Source: Lysobacter sp. cf310 (lineage in GTDB: Bacteria; Pseudomonadota; Gammaproteobacteria; Xanthomonadales; Xanthomonadaceae). Taken from it: a stretch of 64,000 nucleotides of DNA. Positions 19,323 through 27,640 of this stretch are shown piece by piece (within the stretch, counting starts at the first letter, position 1; every line of letters starts with the position of its first letter). The DNA lies in assembly GCF_900114355.1 (NCBI RefSeq), contig NZ_FOSS01000005.1, positions 248,001 to 312,000 of the forward strand, given 5' to 3'. The translations under genes and the position numbers were made by a program. The notes below the pieces were generated by a model that did no database searches, was not told the DNA's origin, and worked only from the letters and a program-made list of their open reading frames with translations.

Positions 19323-19811
19323 TCAGTCGCCCAGGTCGGCCACCACCGCCGGCTGCGCGTAGTCCGGATGCGCGCGCCACAGCTCGTCCAGCGTGCGGCC
19401 GGTGCCCGCCACCACCACCTCCGGCGCGATGTCCGCCAGCGGCCGCAGCACGAAGGCGTGCTTGAGCTCCGGACGCGGGATGCGCAGGTTGCCGGGGCCT
19501 TCGAGCAAGCGGTCGTCGTAGAGCACCAGGTCGATGTCCAGGGTGCGGTCGCTGTAGCGCGGCCCGCTGCGGTCGCGGCCGTGGCGATCTTCCAGCGCGT
19601 GCAGCCAGTCGTTGAGATCTTGCGGCTCCAAGTCGCTGTCGACGATGGCCGCGCTGTTGTAGAAGTCGGCGCCGTCGAAGCCGACCGCGCGCGTGCGGTA
19701 GACCGGCGACAGCACCACCTCGCCGAAGCGTTCGCGCAATGCGGCGATCGCGCCGCGCAGGTGGGTCGCGGCATCCAGGTTGCTGCCGAGACTGAGGTAG
19801 GCCTTGCCCAT
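19323..19811 (-). CDS. folK: 6-hydroxymethyl-7,8-dihydropterin pyrophosphokinase
   Basis: FolK transfers pyrophosphate from ATP to 6-hydroxymethyl-dihydropterin, the step before dihydropteroate synthase. The 162-residue product has 'AYLSLGSNL' at the N-terminus, 'YRTRAVGFDGADFYN', the signature 'DRTLDIDLVLYDD' with paired metal-binding aspartates, and 'IPRPELKHAFVLRPLADIAP'. The ATG at 19811 gives the canonical start. folB follows the same direction 58 nt upstream, forming a folate pair. Confidence 0.95.
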   Translation of the reverse strand: MGKAYLSLGSNLDAATHLRGAIAALRERFGEVVLSPVYRTRAVGFDGADFYNSAAIVDSDLEPQDLNDWLHALEDRHGRDRSGPRYSDRTLDIDLVLYDDRLLEGPGNLRIPRPELKHAFVLRPLADIAPEVVVAGTGRTLDELWRAHPDYAQPAVVADLGD

Positions 19812-19869
19812 CGCGGTATCCGGTACGCCCGGCCGGTGGCGGGGCGGAAAGAGAAAGTGGCGTCGCGGC

Positions 19870-20229
19870 TCAGCCGCCGGCGCGCTCGCGCACGATCGAC
19901 ACCCCGACCGCGCGCGCGCCGCGCACCGCACCGGGCTTGCTGAGCTTGAGCCGGACCCGGCGCACGCCGAACTCCTCGATCACGATAGCGGCCACGCGCT
20001 CGGCCAAGGTTTCGACCAGACCGAAGTCGGACTGCGACACGTATTCGATGATGCGCTTGCTGACCGCCTTGTAGTTCAAGGTGTCCTCGATCGCGTCGCT
20101 GGCGGCCGGGATGCGGTTGTCGAACGACATGTCCAGGTCGAACACCAGCGGCTGACGGATGCGCCGCTCCCAGTCGTAGATGCCGATCAGCGCCTCGATC
20201 TCGAGGCCTTCGATGAAGACGTGGTCCAT
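19870..20229 (-). CDS. folB: Dihydroneopterin aldolase
   Basis: FolB converts 7,8-dihydroneopterin to 6-hydroxymethyl-dihydropterin and glycolaldehyde, supplying the substrate of FolK. The 119-residue product has the standard size and motifs: 'IEGLEIEALIGIYDWERR' at the start, 'DFGLVETLAERVAAIV' with the substrate-binding glutamate, and 'RLKLSKPGAVRGA' with the catalytic-region lysine. The gene order folB-folK on the minus strand gives consecutive pathway steps. Confidence 0.94.
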   Translation of the reverse strand: MDHVFIEGLEIEALIGIYDWERRIRQPLVFDLDMSFDNRIPAASDAIEDTLNYKAVSKRIIEYVSQSDFGLVETLAERVAAIVIEEFGVRRVRLKLSKPGAVRGARAVGVSIVRERAGG

Positions 20230-20307
20230 AAGAGCCGGGATTGGGGATTCGGAAGGGGTGAATCGGAAAAGCGCGGGATTCGAGCGGCATCGCCGCTCCG
20301 TAAGCGT

Positions 20308-20329
20308 CATCCCCGCGAGCGCGGGGATG
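20308..20329. other. GC hairpin between tsaD and folB
   Basis: CATCCCCGC and GCGGGGATG form a 9-bp perfect stem with a GAGC loop. It lies between two same-strand genes without a T-run, so it may be a repeat hairpin or an attenuating structure rather than a strong terminator. Confidence 0.5.
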
Positions 20330-20393
20330 CAGTGACTTTAGCGCGTGAGCCCGGTCGGCGGCGAACGCTCATGGCTGGCGCCGGCTCCAAACT

Positions 20394-21419
20394 TCACGCC
20401 ACCTCGGGCAACTGCGCCATATCCCAACGCGGCGTCACCATCACCGAGGCATCCTCGCGCTGCCCCGCCATCAGCCGCAGCGCGCCGGCGTAGGCGATCA
20501 TCGCGCCGTTGTCGGTGCAGAACGCCGGGCGCGGGAACGCGACCCGGCCGCCGCGGCGCTCGGCCATCTGCGCCAGCCGCGCGCGCAGGCGCTTGTTGGC
20601 GCCGACGCCGCCGGCGACCACCAGGGTGTCGCAGGCGGCCGCGTCCAGCGCGCGCTCGCATTTGATCGCCAGGGTCTCGACCACCGCGTCCTCGAAGCCG
20701 CGCGCGATGTCGGCCATGGTCTGCTCGCTCTGGTCGCTGTCGCGCCAGGTCAGCAGGACCTGGGTCTTGAGGCCGCTGAAGCTGAAGTCCAGGCCCGGGC
20801 GGTCGGTCATCGGCCGCGAGAACTTGTACTGGCCGGGCCGGCCGCGCTCGGCCAGGGCGGCCAGCTGCGGACCGCCGGGATAGGGCAGGCCCATGAGCTT
20901 GGCGGTCTTGTCGAAGGCCTCGCCGGCCGCGTCGTCCAGGGTTTCGCCGAGCAGACGGTAACGGCCGATGGCCTCCACCGCGACCAGCTGGGTATGCCCA
21001 CCGGACACCAGCAGGGCCACGAACGGCGGCTGCGGGCGCCCCAGCGGGTCGTCCTCCATCAACGGCGCCAGCAGGTGGCCTTCCATGTGGTGGACCGCCA
21101 CCGCGGGCAGGTCCAGGGCCCAGGCCAGCGAGCGCGCAACCCCGGCCCCGACCAGCAGGGCCCCGACCAGGCCCGGGCCGGCGGTGTAGGCCACCCCGTC
21201 CAGGTCCGCGACCTGAAGCCCGGATTCATCCAGGGTCTGGCGGATCAGCGGCAGCAGCTTGCGCACGTGGTCGCGGCTGGCCAGTTCCGGGACCACGCCG
21301 CCATACTCCGCGTGCAGCGAGATCTGGCTATAGAGAGCGTGCGCGCGCAGCCCGGTCTCGGTGTCGTACACCGCCACACCGGTCTCGTCGCAGCTGGTTT
21401 CGATGCCCAGAACCTTCAT
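20394..21419 (-). CDS. tsaD: tRNA N6-threonylcarbamoyladenosine synthase catalytic subunit
   Basis: TsaD transfers the threonylcarbamoyl group to A37 of ANN-decoding tRNAs, with TsaB and TsaE. The 341-residue product starts '[17 protein letters not shown]', has '[15 protein letters not shown]', and has the iron-binding His111-x3-His115 in 'HHMEGH'. 'VSGGHTQLV' and the C-terminal '[12 protein letters not shown]' and '[15 protein letters not shown]' follow. The upstream in-frame extension to 21644 overlaps the rpsU promoter and rpsU and is rejected. It diverges from rpsU, the common arrangement. Confidence 0.97.
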   Translation of the reverse strand: MKVLGIETSCDETGVAVYDTETGLRAHALYSQISLHAEYGGVVPELASRDHVRKLLPLIRQTLDESGLQVADLDGVAYTAGPGLVGALLVGAGVARSLAWALDLPAVAVHHMEGHLLAPLMEDDPLGRPQPPFVALLVSGGHTQLVAVEAIGRYRLLGETLDDAAGEAFDKTAKLMGLPYPGGPQLAALAERGRPGQYKFSRPMTDRPGLDFSFSGLKTQVLLTWRDSDQSEQTMADIARGFEDAVVETLAIKCERALDAAACDTLVVAGGVGANKRLRARLAQMAERRGGRVAFPRPAFCTDNGAMIAYAGALRLMAGQREDASVMVTPRWDMAQLPEVA

Positions 21420-21464
21420 CGGCGGGCCTGCTGTTGGGGGTCTGTCGCCTTCATGGGGGCTATG

Positions 21465-21494
21465 TTGCACCTTCCGTAGGGCCGCCGCTATAAT
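21465..21494 (+). promoter_or_regulatory. Sigma-70 promoter of rpsU
   Basis: The -35 TTGCAC (21465-21470) and the perfect -10 TATAAT (21489-21494) are separated by 18 nt, 49 nt upstream of the rpsU start. It drives the ribosomal-protein and primase transcript. Confidence 0.85.
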
Positions 21495-21543
21495 GCACGG
21501 CTCGCCCGGTCTGCACGGGCCGGTCCCCGAATCGAGATTACGT

Positions 21544-21759
21544 ATGCCCAGCGTCAAAGTCCGCGAAAACGAGCCCTTCGAGTTTGCCCTGCGTCGCTTC
21601 AAGCGCACCTGCGAAAAGGCCGGCGTGCTCGCCGAGACCCGCAAGCGCGAGTTCTACGAGAAGCCGACCCAGGAGCGTAAGCGCAAGGCCGCTGCTGCGG
21701 TTAAGCGTCAGGCGCGCCGCGCCTCGCGCGACGTTACCAAGCGCCAGCGCTTGTACTGA
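21544..21759 (+). CDS. rpsU: 30S ribosomal protein S21
   Basis: The 71-residue basic protein begins '[20 protein letters not shown]' and ends 'RQRLY', identical in layout to gammaproteobacterial S21. It binds the small subunit near the anti-Shine-Dalgarno and helps initiation. It is the first gene of the macromolecular synthesis block, with yqeY and dnaG downstream. A terminator-like hairpin after it (21818-21848) probably reduces read-through, as in other species where S21 is needed in far greater amounts than primase. Confidence 0.97.
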   Translation: MPSVKVRENEPFEFALRRFKRTCEKAGVLAETRKREFYEKPTQERKRKAAAAVKRQARRASRDVTKRQRLY

Positions 21760-21817
21760 TCGCGTATCCCGCGCAGCCCCACCGTCCGTGGACGGGGCCA
21801 GCGAGGGATGACCAAGG

Positions 21818-21848
21818 AGCCGGCCGCGCCCTGCGCCGCCGGCTTTTT
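21818..21848 (+). terminator. Rho-independent terminator/attenuator after rpsU
   Basis: AGCCGGC and GCCGGCT form a 7-bp stem around a 13-nt loop, which is followed directly by TTTTT. Its position between rpsU and yqeY suggests partial termination inside the operon. Confidence 0.75.
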
Positions 21849-21916
21849 GCGTTTCGGCCGCCACCCGGCCGCCGCCCCCTTACCTACCCTTCCCGCCCTA
21901 CTTCAAGGAGCGCGCC

Positions 21917-22363
21917 ATGAGCCTTAAGCAACGACTCACCGACGACATGAAGGCCGCGATGAAGAGCGGCGACAAGCAGAGCCTGGGCGTGATCCGCCTG
22001 ATCAACGCCGCGATCAAGCAAAAGGAAGTCGACGAGCGCATCGAGCTGGACGACACCGCCGTGATCGCCGTGCTCGACAAGATGGTCAAGCAGCGCCGCG
22101 ACTCGGTCAGCCAGTACGAAGCCGCCGCGCGCGAGGACCTGGCCGTGATCGAACGCGACGAGATCGCGGTGATCGAGCGCTACGTTCCGGCCAAGCTGGG
22201 CGAGGCCGAGATCCTGGCCGCGATCGAAGCCGCCATCGCCGAGACCGGCGCCACCGGCCCGGCCGACATGGGCAAGCTGATGGGCCCGCTCAAGGCCAAG
22301 CTCGCCGGCCAGGCCGATATGGGCCAGGTGTCGGCGCTGGTTAAGAAGCGCTTGGCCGGCTGA
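21917..22363 (+). CDS. GatB/YqeY-domain protein
   Basis: The 148-residue protein shows the whole YqeY pattern: 'LKQRLTDDMKAAMKSGDK', then 'RLINAAIKQKEVD', then a C-terminal helical domain with 'GKLMGPLKAKLAGQADM'. YqeY resembles the tail domain of GatB, the tRNA-dependent amidotransferase subunit, and may bind tRNA; its precise job is unproven. The location between rpsU and dnaG is conserved in many proteobacteria. Confidence 0.9.
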   Translation: MSLKQRLTDDMKAAMKSGDKQSLGVIRLINAAIKQKEVDERIELDDTAVIAVLDKMVKQRRDSVSQYEAAAREDLAVIERDEIAVIERYVPAKLGEAEILAAIEAAIAETGATGPADMGKLMGPLKAKLAGQADMGQVSALVKKRLAG

Positions 22364-22369
22364 GGTGCG

Positions 22370-22762
22370 ATGCCTTTCCTGCGGTTCGTCATCCCGGCGC
22401 GCGACTGGCGCACCGGGCAAGCGACTGGCCTGCTGACGCTCGCCTACGAGCAACTCCGTTCGGGCGAGCTCACCGAGTGGGAACATGCGCAGCTCGGCGA
22501 ACATCTGCGCTGGCTGGAGCTGAATCTTCCGGTGCCGGATCGTTTCGCGCGGAAACGTAACGTGTCCCACAAGAACACGCATGGCGTTTCCTGGCTGAAA
22601 GCCGAAGCCACGCCGGCCGTCGACCGCATGCGGGCCGTCGCGACGCTGCTCCGGGAACGGGGCCATCCGGTCGAGATGGTCATGGCCGATCGCCCCGGCT
22701 ACATCGTGTACGAAGACCTGCAACAGATCGTCGCCGAGCCATTCCACGGCGAGCCCGCCTAG
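22370..22762 (+). CDS. Hypothetical protein inserted between yqeY and dnaG
   Basis: I do not recognise this 130-residue protein. It starts 6 nt after yqeY and ends 29 nt before dnaG, so it is part of the transcript. It has no signal peptide or membrane segment. The N-terminal 'YEQLRSGELTEWEHAQLGEH' looks helical, and the middle 'VSHKNTHGVSWLKAEATPAVDRM' is followed by a compact beta-rich end 'GYIVYEDLQQIVAEPF'. The size and composition look like a real protein with normal high-GC codon use. It could be an accessory insertion in the conserved block. Confidence 0.7.
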   Translation: MPFLRFVIPARDWRTGQATGLLTLAYEQLRSGELTEWEHAQLGEHLRWLELNLPVPDRFARKRNVSHKNTHGVSWLKAEATPAVDRMRAVATLLRERGHPVEMVMADRPGYIVYEDLQQIVAEPFHGEPA

Positions 22763-22791
22763 ACCCCGGCTCATGGCATCCTAGCCCTCCG

Positions 22792-24561
22792 ATGGCCCGC
22801 ATCCCCGACGCCTTCATCGACGACCTCCTCGCCCGCTCCGACATCGTCGAGCTGATAGGCGCGCGCATCCCGTTGAAGCGCCAGGGCAAGGAATACTCGG
22901 CGCGGTGCCCGTTCCACGACGAGCGTTCGCCTTCGTTCACGGTCTCGCCGACCAAGCAGTTCTATCACTGCTTCGGCTGCGGCGCGCACGGCACCGCGAT
23001 CAGCTTCCTGATGAACTACGACCGCCTCGAGTTCCTCGACGCGGTCGAGGAACTGGCCAAGCGCGTCGGCGTGGAAGTACCGCGCGATACTCAGCAGCGC
23101 AACGAGGATTCCGACAGCCGCGATCTCTACGCCGCGGTCGAGGCGGCCTCGCGCTTCTTCCAGAAGCAGTACGGCCAGAGCGGCAAGGCCCAGGGCTATC
23201 TCGACAGCCGCGGCGTCAGCGCCGACATCCGCGAGCGCTTCGGCATCGGCTATGCGCCCGACGGCTTCAACGCGCTGCGCGACGCGCTCGGCACCGACGA
23301 GCGCCGCATGAAGCTGTTGGAGCGCGCCGGCATGTTCTCCAAGAACGACAGCGGCCGCGTCTACGACAAATTCCGCGACCGCGTGATGTTCCCGATCCAC
23401 GACCGCCGCGGCCGCACCATCGCCTTCGGCGGACGCGTGCTCGACAAGGAAGACGGGCCCAAGTACCTCAACTCGCCCGAGACCCAGCTGTTCCACAAGG
23501 GCCGCGAACTCTACGGCCTGTGGCAGGTGCGCCAGGCCCACAACAAGATCCCGCGCCTGATCGTGGTCGAGGGCTACATGGACGTGGTCGCGCTGTTCCA
23601 GCACGGCGTGGACACCGCGGTGGCCACCCTCGGCACCGCGACCACGCCCGACCACGCCGAGCTGCTGTTCCGCAACGCGGCCGACGTGTATTTCTGTTTC
23701 GACGGCGACCGCGCCGGCCGCGGCGCGGCCTGGAAAGCGGTGGAATCGGTGCTGCCGCGCATGAAGGACGGCCGCCAGGCCTTCTTCCTGTTCCTGCCCG
23801 AAGGCGAGGATCCGGATTCGCTGGTGCGCAAGGAAGGCGCCGAGGGCTTCGACCGGCGCCTGCGCGAGGCCACGCCGCTGTCGCAGTTCCTGTTCGACTC
23901 CCTGGCCGCCGACGTCAACCTGGGCACCCTGGAAGGCAAGGGCCGCCTGGCCGAGCGCGCCAAGCCGCTGCTGGCGCAGATTCCCGACGGCGCCTTCGGC
24001 GACCTGATGCGCCAGCGCCTGACCGAACTCACCGGCGTGGGCGCGCGCGCGAGCACGCCCGAGACCCACGTGCCCGCGCAGCGAGCGCGGGGTACCGCGC
24101 CGACGCAGAAACGCTCGCTGGTGCGCGCGGCGATCGAGCTGCTGCTGCAGCAACCCGCTTTGGCCCTGGAATTGCAGGCGCCCTACCGCTTCTCGGCGCT
24201 GCGCCAGAACGGCGTGGAGCTGCTGACCGAGATCGTCGGACTCATCGCGGCGCGCCCGGACATCAACACCGGCGCGCTGATCGAGCATTTCGCCGAACGC
24301 GAGGAAGCCAAGGCGCTGCAAAAGCTCGCCGCCAGCAGCTTCGTCGGCGACGAGCAGGTCATCAGCCGTTACTTCCTGGGCACCATGAGCCAGCTCGAAC
24401 TGCAGGCGGTGGAACAGCGTCAGGCCGAGATCGCCGACAAGCTGCGCGAACTCGGCCCCGCGGCCTTGAGCATGGAGGAGCGCGCCGAGACCGCGCGCCT
24501 GCTGCAGGACGCGCGCGCGCTGCGCGCGCAGATCGCGGGCTATTCGGGGCCGGCGCTCTGA
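22792..24561 (+). CDS. dnaG: DNA primase
   Basis: DnaG synthesises RNA primers for replication at the fork. The 589-residue product has the N-terminal CHC2 zinc finger with Cys39, His42, Cys60 and Cys63 ('RCPFHDERSPSF', 'HCFGCGAHG'), the RNA-polymerase core, a TOPRIM fold with 'VVEGYMDVVAL' and the acidic 'FDGDRAG', and a C-terminal helicase-binding region. It closes the rpsU-yqeY-dnaG block. rpoD, which commonly follows dnaG, is absent: the next genes are on the opposite strand. Confidence 0.97.
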   Translation: MARIPDAFIDDLLARSDIVELIGARIPLKRQGKEYSARCPFHDERSPSFTVSPTKQFYHCFGCGAHGTAISFLMNYDRLEFLDAVEELAKRVGVEVPRDTQQRNEDSDSRDLYAAVEAASRFFQKQYGQSGKAQGYLDSRGVSADIRERFGIGYAPDGFNALRDALGTDERRMKLLERAGMFSKNDSGRVYDKFRDRVMFPIHDRRGRTIAFGGRVLDKEDGPKYLNSPETQLFHKGRELYGLWQVRQAHNKIPRLIVVEGYMDVVALFQHGVDTAVATLGTATTPDHAELLFRNAADVYFCFDGDRAGRGAAWKAVESVLPRMKDGRQAFFLFLPEGEDPDSLVRKEGAEGFDRRLREATPLSQFLFDSLAADVNLGTLEGKGRLAERAKPLLAQIPDGAFGDLMRQRLTELTGVGARASTPETHVPAQRARGTAPTQKRSLVRAAIELLLQQPALALELQAPYRFSALRQNGVELLTEIVGLIAARPDINTGALIEHFAEREEAKALQKLAASSFVGDEQVISRYFLGTMSQLELQAVEQRQAEIADKLRELGPAALSMEERAETARLLQDARALRAQIAGYSGPAL

Positions 24562-24604
24562 GCGGAGCGGATGCGGCGAATCGCGTGGTGCGCTCACAGC
24601 ATCC

Positions 24605-24686
24605 GTAGGGTGCGGTGACAGCCGCATCATCGCCATGCCTCGTCCTCGCGCGGCGGTGCGGTTCGCTAGCGCTCACCACACCCTAC
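24605..24686. repeat. GTAGGGTGCGG-type inverted intergenic element, copy 3
   Basis: The left end GTAGGGTGCGGTGA and the right end TCACCACACCCTAC are nearly reverse complementary. It fills the gap between the convergent ends of dnaG and the dipeptidase gene. Confidence 0.6.
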
Positions 24687-24732
24687 GTCGACGCTCTCGA
24701 TCGTGTCGACGCCGTCGGCACTGGCCCAGGGC

Positions 24733-25866
24733 TCAACCCCAGACGTCGCTCATCACCCGCTTGAAGTTGCCGCCCAGGATCTTGCCGATGCGCGCGTCCG
24801 AGTGACCGCGCGCCGACAGCATCGCGCCCAGGGTTTCGAAGCGACGCGGATGGTTGAGGTCGGGCAGGATCAGGTAGACATCGTCGGCCTCGCCCGGCGC
24901 CGAGATGCCCTTGGCGCGGCGCTCGGCGATGAACTTGCGGTGCTCGGCCTTGTACTCGGCGGTCAGCTGGGTCGCCGACACGGTGCCGTCGGTGCCGATG
25001 CCGACATGGTCCTCGCCGCACACGTTCACCGCGTGCTCCAGATGCGCGATCAGATCGGCCGCCATCGGCTGGCCCTGGGTGCGCAGGAACGGCATCAGGT
25101 AGATTCCGACCACGCCGCCGCGCTCGGCGACCGCGCGCAGTTCTGCGTCGGTCTTGTTGCGCGGCAGCGCGGCCAGCGCGGCGCAGCCGGTGTGGCTGAT
25201 GACCGCCGGCGACTTCGAAGCCGCGATCGCTTCCAGCGCGGTGCGCTGGCCGCTATGGGCAAGGTCGACCACCATCTTCTTCTGATTGAGCGCCTCGATG
25301 AGCTGGCGGCCGAACTTGCTCAGACCCGCGTTGGCCGGTTCCAGACAGCCGTCGCCGACCAGGTTGCGCAGGTTGTAGGTCAGCTGCACCGAGCGCACGC
25401 CGAGCTGATGGAACACGCCGACGCGGTCCAGGTCCTCGCCGAACGGCGTGGTGTCCTGGAAGTTGTAGATCAGGCCGGTCTTGTTCTCGTCGCGCGCGCG
25501 CTGCAGGTCGGCGCCGTCGCGTACCGACAGCAGCTGCTCGGGGTGCGCGGCCAGCTCCGCGTCCCAGAACGCGATCTGCCCCATCGTCTCCTCGAAGGCG
25601 TTGAGGTAGTGACCGACCGGCGCCACCGTGATCTGCAAGGCGCTGAGGCCGGATTCGCGCAGGTCGGCCAGTTCCGCGGCGCTGAGCATGGCGTCGGGCT
25701 GATGGTCCTGGCGTCCGATCGTGCCGCAGGCGTCCAGCGCGAAGGTCTTGGCGTAGGGCGCCCAGGTCGGCGGCGGGGCCGGCGGCGTCAGCGCATGCGC
25801 GCCCTTGGCCCAACTCGCCAGCGCCAATGCGCTGGCGCCGATCAGGAACTCGCGTCTACTTGCCAT
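24733..25866 (-). CDS. Tat-exported M19-type membrane dipeptidase homologue
   Basis: The 377-residue protein begins with a twin-arginine signal ('SRREFLIGASALALAS'). The body is the TIM-barrel renal-dipeptidase family: 'VQLTYNLRNLVGDGC', 'VVDLAHSG' and 'AVISHTGCAAL' carry the two histidines of the second metal half-site, and 'DHVGIGTD' follows. The usual N-terminal HxD metal motif seems replaced by 'LDACGTIG', and the bridging glutamate position reads 'NFQDTTPF'. Substrate or metal stoichiometry may therefore differ from classical dipeptidases. It is paired with a close paralogue upstream. Confidence 0.85.
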   Translation of the reverse strand: MASRREFLIGASALALASWAKGAHALTPPAPPPTWAPYAKTFALDACGTIGRQDHQPDAMLSAAELADLRESGLSALQITVAPVGHYLNAFEETMGQIAFWDAELAAHPEQLLSVRDGADLQRARDENKTGLIYNFQDTTPFGEDLDRVGVFHQLGVRSVQLTYNLRNLVGDGCLEPANAGLSKFGRQLIEALNQKKMVVDLAHSGQRTALEAIAASKSPAVISHTGCAALAALPRNKTDAELRAVAERGGVVGIYLMPFLRTQGQPMAADLIAHLEHAVNVCGEDHVGIGTDGTVSATQLTAEYKAEHRKFIAERRAKGISAPGEADDVYLILPDLNHPRRFETLGAMLSARGHSDARIGKILGGNFKRVMSDVWG

Positions 25867-25891
25867 GCAATGCTCTCCATTGGTGGATGGG

Positions 25892-27028
25892 TCAGCCCCA
25901 GACTTCGGTCATCACCCGCGCGAAATTGCCGCCCAGGATCTTGGCGATGCGCGCATCGGAATGCCCGCGTGCCGACAGCATGCCGGCCAGGGTCTCGAAA
26001 CGGTCGGCGGTATTGAGGTCGGGCGCGAACAGGAACAGGTTGGGATCGCGTCCTTTCTCGAAGATGCCGTCGCCGATCATGCCCTTGATCATCTCGGTGT
26101 TGTCTTTCACGTACTCGGGCGTGATGTCCACCGCGGTCAGGTTGAGATCGGTGCCGATGCCGACGTGGTCCTCGCCGCAGACCTTCAGCGCGTGCTCGAT
26201 GTGACGGATGATGTCGGCCGAGGTCTGCTGGCCCTGCGCGCGCAGGTAGGGCCAGAACATGATGCCGGCGACGCCGCCGCGGTCGGCCAGCAGCTTGAGC
26301 TCGGCGTCGTAGACCATGCGCGGCACATCGGACAAGGCCCGGCAACCGGTATGCCCGATCAGCACCGGCACCTTCGAAGCGAGGATGCCTTCGCGGATGG
26401 TGCGCGGCGCGCCGTGGGCCAGATCGACCACGATCTTTTCGGCGTTGAGCCGCTCGACCACCTGATGGCCGAAATTGCTCAGCCCGGCGTTGCCCGGCTC
26501 CATGCAGCCGTCGCCGACCAGGTTGCGGCGGTTGTGGGTGAGTTGCAGCACGCGCAGGCCCTGCTCGCGGAACTGCGCGATACGGTCGACGTCCTCGCCC
26601 AGCGGCTCGGTGCCCTGGAAGGTGAAGATGATGCCGACCCGGCGCTCGCGCTGGGCGCACTTGAGATCGGCGGCATCGCGCACCAGCATCATCACGTCGG
26701 GATGGCGCGCGATCACCGCCTTCCAGTCCTCGACGCGCTGTTTGGTTTCGGCGTAAGCCTGGTCGGTGTACCAGAAGCGGCCCTGCGGCGCGACGCTGGC
26801 CATGATCCCGCTCAGGCCGCACTCGCGCAGCGCCTGCACGGCCTGGGGCACGCCCGGGTCGTCGGCCTTTATGTAGAACAGCTCGGTGCCGCCGAGCGCG
26901 TCGATCGCGAGGGTGTCGCGATACGGTTTCCAGCGCGGCGGCGCGGCCGCGGCGGCGAATACGGGATTGCTGGCGGCGGCCAATGCGGCCAGTCCCGCGG
27001 CGCCGATGAACGTGCGTCGATCGATCAT
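25892..27028 (-). CDS. Tat-exported M19-type membrane dipeptidase homologue (paralogue)
   Basis: The 378-residue paralogue of the next gene has 'DRRTFIGAAGLAALAAAS' as a twin-arginine-like signal. It shares 'LQLTHNRRNLVGDGC', 'VVDLAHGAPRT', 'VLIGHTGCRAL' and 'DHVGIGTDLN'. As in its partner, the HxD position reads 'IDALGGTE' and the glutamate position 'FTFQGTEP'. The genes are 25 nt apart and co-oriented, so they probably form an operon made by tandem duplication. Periplasmic hydrolysis of a dipeptide or a related cyclic amide is the best guess. Confidence 0.85.
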   Translation of the reverse strand: MIDRRTFIGAAGLAALAAASNPVFAAAAAPPRWKPYRDTLAIDALGGTELFYIKADDPGVPQAVQALRECGLSGIMASVAPQGRFWYTDQAYAETKQRVEDWKAVIARHPDVMMLVRDAADLKCAQRERRVGIIFTFQGTEPLGEDVDRIAQFREQGLRVLQLTHNRRNLVGDGCMEPGNAGLSNFGHQVVERLNAEKIVVDLAHGAPRTIREGILASKVPVLIGHTGCRALSDVPRMVYDAELKLLADRGGVAGIMFWPYLRAQGQQTSADIIRHIEHALKVCGEDHVGIGTDLNLTAVDITPEYVKDNTEMIKGMIGDGIFEKGRDPNLFLFAPDLNTADRFETLAGMLSARGHSDARIAKILGGNFARVMTEVWG

Positions 27029-27159
27029 GCCTGCCCTCCGTGGTGCGTCGCGCAGACTCTAGCCCAGTCCGCGCCTTCGCGATTGACCGATTCAACGCAT
27101 CGTCCGCTCGGGAGACGGAACCACGCCGAGACGGCCGCCGGCCCTGGCGCGACCGCCGA

Positions 27160-27606
27160 TCACGCCGCCGCGGTCGCCTCGATCTCCAGCAGCCAGGCAC
27201 CGTCGTAGATTTCCACCACGACCACGGTCAAGGCAGGCGGATGCGCTAGACGGCCCAGCACCTGCTGACGCACCTCGCGCGCGACCTCGCGATCCTCGCG
27301 CCTGGCCAAATAGACCGTGACCTTGACCAGGTGTTCGTAGGCCATGCCCGCGGCCTCGAGCTGGGCGCCGACGTTGCGCCAGGCCAGCGCGCATTGATCG
27401 CGGAATCCCGCCGGCACCTCGCCCTCGGCGTCGGCCGGCACCTGCCCGCTCACGAACAGCAGCCGCCGCGGCTCGCGTATCTCCGCGGCCTGGGCGTAGG
27501 TGCCGTCGGCGACGGCGTAGCTGCGCCGCCCCGTTTTGCTCTCTGCAGCCGGCATCGCCGTCAACGGCAGCGCCAGCCCGATCGCGCAGAAGCCCCTCCT
27601 GTCCAT
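27160..27606 (-). CDS. Exported Rid-family (YjgF/UK114) protein
   Basis: The 148-residue protein has a start at 27606, giving 'MDRRGFCAIGLALPLTAMPA', a signal-like N-terminus with an RR pair. The remainder is a Rid fold: 'FVSGQVPADAEGEVPAGFRDQ', 'ALAWRNVGAQLEAAGM', 'LVKVTVYLA' and a final 'LLEIEATAA'. Cytosolic RidA hydrolyses reactive enamine/imine intermediates using a conserved arginine in a 'PAR' segment; here that segment reads 'HPPALTVVVV', so the arginine appears lost. It sits beside the exported dipeptidase pair in the same direction and may act with them. Confidence 0.78.
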   Translation of the reverse strand: MDRRGFCAIGLALPLTAMPAAESKTGRRSYAVADGTYAQAAEIREPRRLLFVSGQVPADAEGEVPAGFRDQCALAWRNVGAQLEAAGMAYEHLVKVTVYLARREDREVAREVRQQVLGRLAHPPALTVVVVEIYDGAWLLEIEATAAA

Positions 27607-27640
27607 CGTCCGCCCTCGTTCCGGATAGGCCGCGATCATA

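Noticed and set aside
20394-21644. Longer tsaD start at 21644
   Set aside because: The extension covers the rpsU promoter and coding region on the other strand and does not resemble TsaD. The conserved [10 protein letters not shown] start is at 21419.
22771-24636. 621-residue minus-strand open frame
   Set aside because: It is a shadow of dnaG, whose CHC2 and TOPRIM motifs are intact on the plus strand.
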